A DNA stretch of 32,412 nucleotides. Source: an uncultured Bacteroidota bacterium. Lineage in GTDB: Bacteria; Bacteroidota; Bacteroidia; Bacteroidales; SZUA-534. The stretch is taken from contig CALABN010000124.1 of NCBI GenBank assembly GCA_937885735.1, positions 1 to 32,412 of the forward strand, in the 5' to 3' direction. The notes beneath the pieces are model-generated. The model saw nothing but the letters and a program-made list of their open reading frames with translations. It did no database searches and was not told the DNA's origin. How positions within the stretch are numbered: position 1 is the first letter of the stretch; each line of letters starts with the position of its first letter. A program made the position numbers and the translations under genes. Positions 17,376-24,574 of the stretch are shown in pieces.

Positions 17376-19803
17376 TAGTCAGTTTGACGTTGAAACGACG
17401 GCCTGTCAATGAGTTCTCAACGGCATACTGACGGTTGTTGAAATCGGTCACCCACTCGTATGACGCAACATTCTGTCGGTCAATGACATTCAGTATTTCC
17501 GCGCAAATCCACGCCTCTTTCATATAATAGAACAGGCTACTTTTAGGATAAGTCTTTTCGCTGTTTTTCAGGCTTTTGGAAAATCCCAAATCAACACGCT
17601 GATACGACTGCATACGGCCAGTGGCCATATATCGTGGCGAGTTTGGCGGACCGAAAGGCAATTTTGAGCCATAGTTGATTTGCAGATGCACCTTGTAATC
17701 TGGATTTCCTGGAAAATAATCCTGGAAGAACATACTTATGTTCAGACGCTGGTCGGTTGGACGAGGAATGTAGCCAGGATAAGTCTCGTACTGGTTTCCG
17801 TCGTCATCGGTCTTGACCCAAACATCGTTGCGGATATCCTCCTCTGTCTGCATAAGCGACAGGCTGAACCACGAATCGACACCTTTGACAAACTCACCGT
17901 TGACCTTCATATCGAGGCCGACAGCATATCCATCGGCATCATTCTGACCCGAATAAATTGTGCGCAAATTGTCAACCTGATACGATATCAAATCTGTCAA
18001 ACGCTTGTAATACAGTTCGGCGACAAACTTGAACGGACGGTTCCACGCAGTGAAATTCATATCGGCGCCAGCCACAAAATGGATTGACTTTTGTGCCTTG
18101 ATATCGTGGTTGATATGTCCGTCGGGCAAGCGCATCTCCTTATAAAACGGTGATTGATAATAATATCCAGCAGAAAACTTAAACAACACGTCGCGTTTCC
18201 AATTAGGCTTGTATGAAATGCTCAAACGAGGCGACACAAGCAGTTCCTTGTTGAAATCCCAATAATTGGCACGCACGCCGACAGTCAAATGCATATCGGA
18301 CGAATCGAGATGAATTGAGAACACATCCTGCACATAGGCTGTCAACCTGTTTGACTCGACGTTGTTGCGAGCCCGCAGTAAATAATTCATATTTACCGAA
18401 GTGTCGGAATGAGGCAACGAGTATCCTGCGGAATCAATGCGGGTCCACTCGGAAAGATTGTCTTCAATCTGCTGATGAGTGCCTTTTACACCCCAATTAA
18501 GGAAATGGCTTTCCGCGCTCAACATTCCTCGATGCTCGACGCTGTACACATTGGCATCCAAATAGTTACGACCGTGATTCAGGAACGCGCCAATGCCAAT
18601 ATTGCTGACGCTGTCGCCGTAACTGCTTGCTCCAACGGCATTATCGACCTCATTTATGAAATATTCGCTCAAGATATCGAAAGTCTCGCTCTCGTGAGTG
18701 CTGAATGCCGATGCTGTAAACTTAAGGCTGAACCCGTCGTTGACCTTGAAATCGGCTGACAAGGCACCTGTATAGGTGTAAAACGCATCCTTCTCTCCGC
18801 CTTCGAAAAACATCCGCAACTCCATAGGCTGATTGTACAAGCCAAATTTTGTACGACGGTTGTGCGGTTCAAAATTGTAAACGTTGGTAGAGCAGTTCCC
18901 CAATATGCCCAACTCTATCCTGGTTGTCAAGTCATACGAAATATATGTCTGGAAATCAAGAAATTTAGGGTCATAATCGCCAGATGTTTCAAGTGAATTC
19001 AGAAGATATTTGGTGGTTTTGTACCTGAATCCTGAAATGTGGCGAAGACGGTGATTGTTGCAATCGCCGTGAAGCATAACAGAGCCACCAAAGAGGCTTC
19101 CTGAAGCCGTGCCACCCCAACCGCTCGGACGCTTGTACTTGATATCGAGCACTGACGACATCTTGTCGCCATACTTGGCATCAAAACCGCCTGCCGAAAA
19201 GAGCAACGACGACACCATATCGCTGTTGACGAAACTCAAACCTTCCTGTTCGCCAGAACGTACCAAAAACGGACGATACACTTCTATGTCGTTGACATAC
19301 ACAAGGTTCTCATCGTAACTACCGCCACGGACCGAATATTGAGAACTCAACTCGTTGGTTGACGCCACACCTGGCATTGTCTTGATAAGACTCTCAATGC
19401 TACCCGACGCATCAGGCAACACTGCCATAACCTTCGGATTCAAGCGTGTAAGCGTACTTTTTCTGACCTGAACATCCTCAACTGTAACCTGACTTAACTC
19501 GTGAGAAGTTGATGAAAGGGCAACATCGAGTTTACGTTGCTGACCTTCAGACAAATGAACCTCCTCCCATTGTGTCTGATAGCCAATAATTGAAAACGAT
19601 ACATAAATCGTCTTATCTGACTGGACATTAAGGCGATAAGAACCATTGACATCAGTGACTGTGCCTGCAACATTATCCTTGAGCACAACATTTACAAACT
19701 CAAGTGGCTCTCCCGACTGGTTGGTTACTTTGCCATAGATGCAAGTCTGCGCAAATGTCGCACTTGTAACCAAAACCAGAATTGCCAACAACAATGTTCT
19801 CAC
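17365..19803 (-). CDS. TonB-dependent outer-membrane receptor with CarboxypepD_reg-like N-terminal domain
   Basis: An 812-residue protein. The signal peptide is MRTLLLAILVLVTSATFAQ. A CarboxypepD_reg-like domain (about 22-95; GKVTNQSGEPLEFVNVVLKD) is followed by a plug domain (about 110-225; LIKTMPGVASTNELSSQYSV, R-G-G-S-Y-D-E-N-L-V-Y-V-N-D-I-E-V-Y) and a 22-strand-type barrel ending in R-R-F-N-V-K-L-T-I-S-F. The C-terminal aromatic is typical of an outer-membrane protein. No SusD partner is next to it, so it more likely imports a cofactor, metal complex or peptide than polysaccharide; the ligand is not readable. It has its own promoter. Confidence 0.9.
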   Translation of the reverse strand: MRTLLLAILVLVTSATFAQTCIYGKVTNQSGEPLEFVNVVLKDNVAGTVTDVNGSYRLNVQSDKTIYVSFSIIGYQTQWEEVHLSEGQQRKLDVALSSTSHELSQVTVEDVQVRKSTLTRLNPKVMAVLPDASGSIESLIKTMPGVASTNELSSQYSVRGGSYDENLVYVNDIEVYRPFLVRSGEQEGLSFVNSDMVSSLLFSAGGFDAKYGDKMSSVLDIKYKRPSGWGGTASGSLFGGSVMLHGDCNNHRLRHISGFRYKTTKYLLNSLETSGDYDPKFLDFQTYISYDLTTRIELGILGNCSTNVYNFEPHNRRTKFGLYNQPMELRMFFEGGEKDAFYTYTGALSADFKVNDGFSLKFTASAFSTHESETFDILSEYFINEVDNAVGASSYGDSVSNIGIGAFLNHGRNYLDANVYSVEHRGMLSAESHFLNWGVKGTHQQIEDNLSEWTRIDSAGYSLPHSDTSVNMNYLLRARNNVESNRLTAYVQDVFSIHLDSSDMHLTVGVRANYWDFNKELLVSPRLSISYKPNWKRDVLFKFSAGYYYQSPFYKEMRLPDGHINHDIKAQKSIHFVAGADMNFTAWNRPFKFVAELYYKRLTDLISYQVDNLRTIYSGQNDADGYAVGLDMKVNGEFVKGVDSWFSLSLMQTEEDIRNDVWVKTDDDGNQYETYPGYIPRPTDQRLNISMFFQDYFPGNPDYKVHLQINYGSKLPFGPPNSPRYMATGRMQSYQRVDLGFSKSLKNSEKTYPKSSLFYYMKEAWICAEILNVIDRQNVASYEWVTDFNNRQYAVENSLTGRRFNVKLTISF

Positions 19804-19825
19804 TGACGTTTTTTTTAATGAGTTG

Positions 19826-19858
19826 CAAAAATAATCAATTGCCCTTACTGCCTACAAA
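19826..19858 (-). promoter_or_regulatory. promoter of the TonB-dependent receptor gene
   Basis: Minus strand: TTTG (19858-19855), 21-base spacer, TATTTTTG (19833-19826), exact matches to both boxes, 22 bases before the start codon. Confidence 0.65.
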
Positions 19859-19888
19859 CTGAAATGAAACATTTTTATTGTTGGTTGA

Positions 19889-21040
19889 CTAAAATTTCAT
19901 TGTCTTTTCTATCAATTCGCACACCTTGGCATTGAAATTATGCTCATTTATTCCTGTTACACTTTCAAGTATATTAAAAAAACGCTGGCGTTCCTTGTTC
20001 ATATTGCCACTCGACAAAAGTTTGACCACGGCATCAAAACCTTGCTCCGCCTCAACCTGCTCAATAATCAATGCATTGACAAACTGCGTGATTAACAAAT
20101 GTTTCTCTTTTGAATCACCGAAATTGAAACGCTCAAAATAGAGTTTCAACCAATCGGTTTCGGCATCATATTTCATATTTGCCTTGAACTTCGACTTGAT
20201 TTCGTTCCAACTCATACCCCAACTTCCGCCATACACATAACCGCCACCACAAACCATATAAGAATTTACGGCATCACTTTCTATGGCCAACGATGCACGA
20301 GAATGGAACAAATCGTGAGAATCGATACCTTCATCTTTATATCTATTTGTGTAAAAATAAAATGCGACATCAGGGTATTCAAAGTCAACCATTGGCCAAC
20401 TTGAGCCCACCGCATCACGTAAGTAATTAATTCCCAACAATCGAAACATCTGCATCAACGAGGTACCATTCTCACACAGAAACGCATTGGCAGGGTGAAT
20501 CGCGCCAAATTTTCGGTCGAAGGACAAAGCAGTTTCCACATAACGTTCAGCCAACAATCTATCGGCATCATTGTTAAAATAGACATTTATTCCTTCACAA
20601 CCGACCGTCTGCATAGCCTTCATATTCCTACTCAAAACGGACGAAAACAAGTATCTGCCTTCCAACTTTGTGGCGACAATCTCATACAACGACAACAACT
20701 GGGCGCTGACAGCATTGACAATTGAAAGTTGGACCAGGCAAGTATCAGCCGTCAAAGGCGCAATATCGACAATTGAAACGCGAACATTGGTATCTTCGAC
20801 AGCTTTCTGCAATTCATCGCACAAAATCTCGAATTGTGGCATCGAACACGCTTTGTCGGCAGGAAGGCACCAAACGCCATCAAAATTTTCATCTGCCAAA
20901 TCGGAACAAAAACCATTAATTCCTGCCAATAGCGCCGAACTGTCAACTGATTGTGGCACATCGACATCCAACACCAAATTGACGGCCTTTGATGAATTTG
21001 CAGAAAACATTATCAGAATTAATGCAAGCAAACGATTCAT
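19889..21040 (-). CDS. unrecognised exported protein
   Basis: A 383-residue protein with a signal peptide (MNRLLALILIMFSANSSKA, cleavage near 19). I do not recognise a family. Notable phrases are the Cys-containing segment GFCSDLADENFDGVWC, then SHDLFHSRASL, and the glycine-rich CGGGYVYGGSWGMSWNEIKSKFK. The SHDLFH segment lies where a metallopeptidase-like HExxH might be expected in a relative, but the motif is not present, so no peptidase claim is made. It lies 85 bases before the TonB receptor gene, which has its own promoter. Likely periplasmic. Confidence 0.65.
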   Translation of the reverse strand: MNRLLALILIMFSANSSKAVNLVLDVDVPQSVDSSALLAGINGFCSDLADENFDGVWCLPADKACSMPQFEILCDELQKAVEDTNVRVSIVDIAPLTADTCLVQLSIVNAVSAQLLSLYEIVATKLEGRYLFSSVLSRNMKAMQTVGCEGINVYFNNDADRLLAERYVETALSFDRKFGAIHPANAFLCENGTSLMQMFRLLGINYLRDAVGSSWPMVDFEYPDVAFYFYTNRYKDEGIDSHDLFHSRASLAIESDAVNSYMVCGGGYVYGGSWGMSWNEIKSKFKANMKYDAETDWLKLYFERFNFGDSKEKHLLITQFVNALIIEQVEAEQGFDAVVKLLSSGNMNKERQRFFNILESVTGINEHNFNAKVCELIEKTMKF

Positions 21041-21064
21041 TTTTCAGATTTAAGATTAATTTAG

Positions 21065-21082
21065 AGGTGAGTTCTATAAATT
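21065..21082 (+). repeat. 18-bp repeat copy 1, upstream of the YjbQ-like gene
   Basis: AGGTGAGTTCTATAAATT. It differs at one base from the inverted copy at 21756-21773 and at two from the copy at 21576-21593, so the YjbQ-like gene has a copy on each side. Confidence 0.6.
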
Positions 21083-21106
21083 CACCATTTGTAAAAATTG
21101 ACGACT

Positions 21107-21517
21107 ATGATAACACAGTTTCAAATCACATTGCCGAACTATCACAGAGGTTACCACTTGATAACTGGTACAATAATAAAAAATCTTCCCGAATTACCAG
21201 AGCAAGGTCTACTGCATCTTATGATTCAGCACACTTCGGCGGGATTGTCGATAAATGAGAACGCCGACCCATCGGTTCGCTCCGACTTTGAGTATTTCTT
21301 TGACAAACTGGTGCCCGAACGCGACCCTAACTACACCCACGACACTGAAGGCGACGACGATATGCCTGCTCACATCAAGGCATCAATAATTGGTCCGTCG
21401 GTGACGATTCCTATCACCAACCACCAACTGAATCTTGGCACCTGGCAAGGCATCTATCTTTGCGAATTCCGCAACTATGGCGGGAAACGCAACATTGTGG
21501 GAACCATTTACAGTTAA
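21107..21517 (+). CDS. YjbQ / UPF0047 family protein
   Basis: A 136-residue protein with the family hallmarks: G-L-L-H-L-M-I-Q-H-T-S-A-G-L-S-I-N-E-N-A-D-P-S-V near the middle, the acidic Y-T-H-D-T-E-G-D-D-D-M-P-A-H-I-K, and L-N-L-G-T-W-Q-G-I-Y-L-C-E-F-R at the end. The family is often annotated as 'secondary thiamine-phosphate synthase enzyme', from weak complementing activity; its normal role is uncertain. ATG 21107 is chosen; the frame is open to a TTG at 21098. Confidence 0.9.
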   Translation: MITQFQITLPNYHRGYHLITGTIIKNLPELPEQGLLHLMIQHTSAGLSINENADPSVRSDFEYFFDKLVPERDPNYTHDTEGDDDMPAHIKASIIGPSVTIPITNHQLNLGTWQGIYLCEFRNYGGKRNIVGTIYS

Positions 21518-21572
21518 TCATCTGGGAATCACCGATGTCCGCCGACGTGAATTGAACGCAGACGACACTGAT

Positions 21573-21776
21573 TTAAGGTGTGTTCTTTAAATTCCCCGAT
21601 TTATTTTTTTCAAATATGAATTGACATTTAATCTTTTGCGTGCTTTTGAATTTTTATCGTCATCTTGTTGACTTTCACTCAGTCACAGTGCCCGCACTGC
21701 TCCTTCATTCAAATCATCAATCTGCCTGACAAAATCTTCAAAATCACAACAAAGCAATTTATAGAACCCACCTTAA
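21573..21776. repeat. 204-bp inverted-repeat element (MITE-like) between yjbQ-like gene and ABC exporter
   Basis: TTAAGGTGTGTTCTTTAAAT plus T (21573-21593) and the reverse complement of TTAAGGTGGGTTCTATAAAT plus T (21756-21776) form 21-bp ends with two mismatches around about 160 bases. The minus strand inside has a short frame with no ATG ending DFVRQIDDLNEGAVRAL before a stop, which may be a decayed coding remnant. There are no target-site duplications that I can name. It fills most of the 369-base gap 21518-21886; I see no gene in that gap. Confidence 0.45.
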
Positions 21777-21886
21777 CTGTTTTTCACAGATTTTTCACCA
21801 TAATTCAAAGACATTAATCAAAAACACCAGTGTATGTTGACGTGGGGTGAACACTGATTGAATGGAATTTTGCAGATTGACAAGCA

Positions 21887-24076
21887 TCAATTGCCCAATT
21901 CAAGTTGGTTTCTGACAAGGTTGTAGTACGCACCCTGTCTTGCTATGAGTTCTGCGTGGTTTCCTACCTCAAGAATCCTGCCACCACCCAATACAATTAT
22001 CTGGTCGGCATTCTTGACTGTGCTCAATCGGTGGGCGACAACCACTGTAGTGCGTCCTTTGTAAAATTCCGACAGATTTTCGACAATGGCCCGCTCATTT
22101 TCCGCATCAAGCGAGTTTGTGGCCTCGTCCAAAAACAGGAATTGCGGATTCTTGTATATGGCACGCGCTATCAGCAAACGTTGTTTCTGCCCTTGACTCA
22201 AGCCTACGCCGTCACGGCCTACAAGCGTCTTATAGCCTAACGGGAGGCTTTGTATGTAATCGTGGATATTGGCCATTCTTGCCGACGCAAAAAGCCTTTC
22301 TTCATCAATATTGCCATCGGCAACGGCAATGTTTCTGGCTATTGACTCCGAAAAGATGACGCCATCCTGCATCACTACGCCACATTGCCTACGCCACCAC
22401 TTCTTGCTATAGTCGTTGACATCAATACCGTCAACATTGACAACTCCCTCCGACACCTTATAGTAGCCTAACAATAGCTTTATCAGCGTTGTCTTTCCAC
22501 TGCCACTTGCGCCAACAATGGCCGTAACCTTGCCATAAGGTATTGTGAAACCGACATTGTCAATTGTTTTTGACGGGCTGTGTGGGTCGTACTTGAAACT
22601 GATGTTATCGAATTGGACATCGGGTCTGCTGGTCTGGAATTGTGATATCTGGCGTGAATTGGAATCTTCATTGTCGACAACGTGAATCTCATTGATTCGC
22701 TCAAGGCTGATTTTCACATCCTGCAAGGCATAAAAGAAGTCCATAAGTTCATCGAGAGGGCTATTTAATTGACCTATAATATATTGTATAGCCAACATTG
22801 CGCCCAATGTCAATTGTCCATTAATGACAGCGGTAGCGGCCAAAACGGTGATTATTATATTTTTCACCTCATTGATGAATACAGAGCCGACCTCTTGTGT
22901 CTGCTGAATCTTGAGACTCTTCATCTGAACACCAAACAAGTCAACCTGCACCTTTTTCCACTCACGACGACGGCGTTGCTCGCAATCCTGAAGCTTCACC
23001 TCCTGCATTGCCGTGATAAACTGATATGTCTTATTGGCATTGTCAACCTCACGTTCAAACAATTCGTAATCGATGATACGACGCTTGTTCAGGAACAGGG
23101 CTATCCAACCGCCATAAGCCAACCCGAATAGCAAGAACACGAAGAATATCAATCTGTTATAAACACACAACACTGCACCAAACACTACAAAGCTCAATAT
23201 TGAGAACAACACGCTAAGTGTTTGATTGGTAAGAAATTTCTCAACACGGCTATGGTCTTCCATTCGCTGAAGCAAGTCGCCAATAAGCTTTGTATCGAAA
23301 AACGACATTGGCAACTTCAGCAACTTGATGAAGAAATCGCTGACAAGCGATATGTTGATGCGCATACTTATATGCAACAAAATCCATCGACGGATAAAAT
23401 CGACCACTGTACTGCTCAAAACCAGGACAAGCTGGCCAATAAGGATAAGCCACACCAACTTAACGCTACTTTGCGCAATACCGACATCGACAACCGCCTG
23501 CGTGAGGAATGGCAATATGAGTTGCAAGACACAGCCGATGAACAAGCCGAGTATAATCTTGCCGAAATATTTCCTGTAACGCTTGAAATAGCCAAGCAGG
23601 AACTTGAAGCTATGCTGTTCAGGTGCCTTTTGTGGTTCTGACTCGTAAAATTTCGGCGTGGTTTCAAGGAACAATGCCACACCACAATCCACACCATCTA
23701 CCTCACAGCTCAACCACGCCTTCGAAAACTCATCTTCACTAAGCTTGATTAGCCCCTTTCCCGGGTCAGCAATATAGTATTTGTGTTTGCGGATTTTATA
23801 AAGGACAACAAAATGGTTTTGCTTCCAATGCAAGATTGCCGGCAGAGGCGCATCGGCAAGTTCCTTTAATTCAAGTTTCCCTGCAACTGGATTAAAACCC
23901 AATTTTGTGGCAGCCTCGCTTATGCCAAGCATACTGACTCCTTCAGTAGTGGCAAAGCATATCTCCGACAATTCGGCGAGTGAATACTCGCGGCCATAGT
24001 ATTTGCAAACCATTTGCAGGCAAGCTATGCCACATTGCATTGAATCGTGCTGTATGAATAGGGGAAAACGTGACAT
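21887..24076 (-). CDS. C39-peptidase ABC exporter (leader-cleaving peptide secretion ATPase)
   Basis: A 729-residue fusion of three domains. The C39 peptidase (1-130) has Q9, C15 (H-D-S-M-Q-C-G-I-A-C), H88 (KQNHFVV) and D104 (ADPGKG), all active-site positions. The membrane domain (about 165-445) has six helices. The ATPase (about 485-725) has Walker A GASGSGKT (522-529), signature LSQGQ (626-630), Walker B FLFLDE (646-651) and the H-loop H682. Such proteins cut leaders after Gly-Gly and pump the core peptide across the inner membrane. A GG-leader gene (24195-24302) lies 118 bases upstream, and three more follow further upstream. No HlyD-type adaptor is seen in the window. It is probably transcribed with the peptide gene through an attenuator-like hairpin. 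Confidence 0.95.
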   Translation of the reverse strand: MSRFPLFIQHDSMQCGIACLQMVCKYYGREYSLAELSEICFATTEGVSMLGISEAATKLGFNPVAGKLELKELADAPLPAILHWKQNHFVVLYKIRKHKYYIADPGKGLIKLSEDEFSKAWLSCEVDGVDCGVALFLETTPKFYESEPQKAPEQHSFKFLLGYFKRYRKYFGKIILGLFIGCVLQLILPFLTQAVVDVGIAQSSVKLVWLILIGQLVLVLSSTVVDFIRRWILLHISMRINISLVSDFFIKLLKLPMSFFDTKLIGDLLQRMEDHSRVEKFLTNQTLSVLFSILSFVVFGAVLCVYNRLIFFVFLLFGLAYGGWIALFLNKRRIIDYELFEREVDNANKTYQFITAMQEVKLQDCEQRRRREWKKVQVDLFGVQMKSLKIQQTQEVGSVFINEVKNIIITVLAATAVINGQLTLGAMLAIQYIIGQLNSPLDELMDFFYALQDVKISLERINEIHVVDNEDSNSRQISQFQTSRPDVQFDNISFKYDPHSPSKTIDNVGFTIPYGKVTAIVGASGSGKTTLIKLLLGYYKVSEGVVNVDGIDVNDYSKKWWRRQCGVVMQDGVIFSESIARNIAVADGNIDEERLFASARMANIHDYIQSLPLGYKTLVGRDGVGLSQGQKQRLLIARAIYKNPQFLFLDEATNSLDAENERAIVENLSEFYKGRTTVVVAHRLSTVKNADQIIVLGGGRILEVGNHAELIARQGAYYNLVRNQLELGN

Positions 24077-24082
24077 TGATTT

Positions 24083-24112
24083 AAAAAAAGGCTGTCATAA
24101 AATATGGCAGCC
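24083..24112 (-). terminator. hairpin and T-run just before the exporter start (attenuator-like)
   Basis: Minus strand: GGCTGCCAT, loop ATTTT, ATGACAGCC then seven Ts. The stem has 9 positions with one C-A mismatch. It lies between the peptide gene and the exporter start codon (7 bases after the T-run). It could lower exporter expression relative to the peptide. Confidence 0.6.
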
Positions 24113-24194
24113 AATTGGGTTATAGTAAATATCTAATGCAACCTTTCACACTGAGTTTTTTGGATTACATTTCCATTTAATATAGACTAAAACA

Positions 24195-24302
24195 TCATTT
24201 TTTAGGTTTAGAAACCTTAAACATTTTTTTTGCTTTAATAGGGCAAGCTTCCCCACCTTTAATTTTTGACAAATCTGTCTTTACAATTTTCACATTTTTC
24301 AT
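24195..24302 (-). CDS. double-glycine leader peptide D (35 aa), next to the exporter
   Basis: MKNVKIVKTDLSKIKGG then EACPIKAKKMFKVSKPKK. The leader ends in GG after an L-S-K-I-K motif, as expected for a C39 substrate. The predicted core is 18 residues with one Cys and eight Lys, strongly cationic. The leader is less like those of peptides A-C, but the same structured element precedes it (24328-24369). It has its own promoter and is the gene closest to the exporter. One Cys could allow a disulfide dimer or thiol modification. It is too short for normal gene callers. Confidence 0.85.
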   Translation of the reverse strand: MKNVKIVKTDLSKIKGGEACPIKAKKMFKVSKPKK

Positions 24303-24327
24303 AATGGTAGAAATTAAATTAGTCATA

Positions 24328-24369
24328 GCCTACTTCACCAATATTGGTCTAGCATCGGCATATCTAGGT
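24328..24369 (-). promoter_or_regulatory. structured 5' leader element, copy before peptide D
   Basis: Minus strand: ACCTAG ATAT GCCGATG CTAG ACCA-ATAT-TGGT GAAGTAGGC. It has a CTAG/CTAG stem, a hairpin ACCA/TGGT, and GCC in the first loop able to pair with the final GGC (pseudoknot). The hairpin sequence differs from copies A and C but stays paired. Twenty-five bases separate it from the ATG. A further 5-bp hairpin GTGCA/TGCAC (24378-24395) lies upstream. Confidence 0.65.
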
Positions 24370-24408
24370 AAATCTTTGTGCACAGGGCGTTGCACATCAA
24401 AATCAAAA

Positions 24409-24439
24409 GAAAGTTAATAAAAATTCAGATTTCATCAAA
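24409..24439 (-). promoter_or_regulatory. promoter of peptide D
   Basis: Minus strand: TTTG (24439-24436), 19-base spacer, TAACTTTC (24416-24409), one base off TAnnTTTG. The transcript would start about 24403 and contain the structured element. Confidence 0.55.
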
Positions 24440-24482
24440 CTTTTTTTTAGAAAATGCTCTTGGCAAAACAACTTAAACATTA

Positions 24483-24566
24483 TCAATAATCAAGAAACAG
24501 CTTGCGCAAGCTACCAATTCCGCATTGCATGGAATCGTGCAGTACAAATGGACGGGAACAGGACAT
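24483..24566 (-). pseudogene. remnant of a second C39-peptidase exporter (first 27 codons)
   Basis: The frame reads MSCSRPFVLHDSMQCGI and then GSLRKLFLDY before TGA. Against the intact exporter (MSRFPLFIQHDSMQCGIACL) it aligns without gaps, and Cys15 sits at the same position. The match then breaks off. It begins 8 bases after the stop of barrel gene A, exactly where a co-transcribed exporter would start. The rest of that gene is gone, so this is a deletion scar in the peptide locus. Confidence 0.8.
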
Positions 24567-24574
24567 CAGACATA

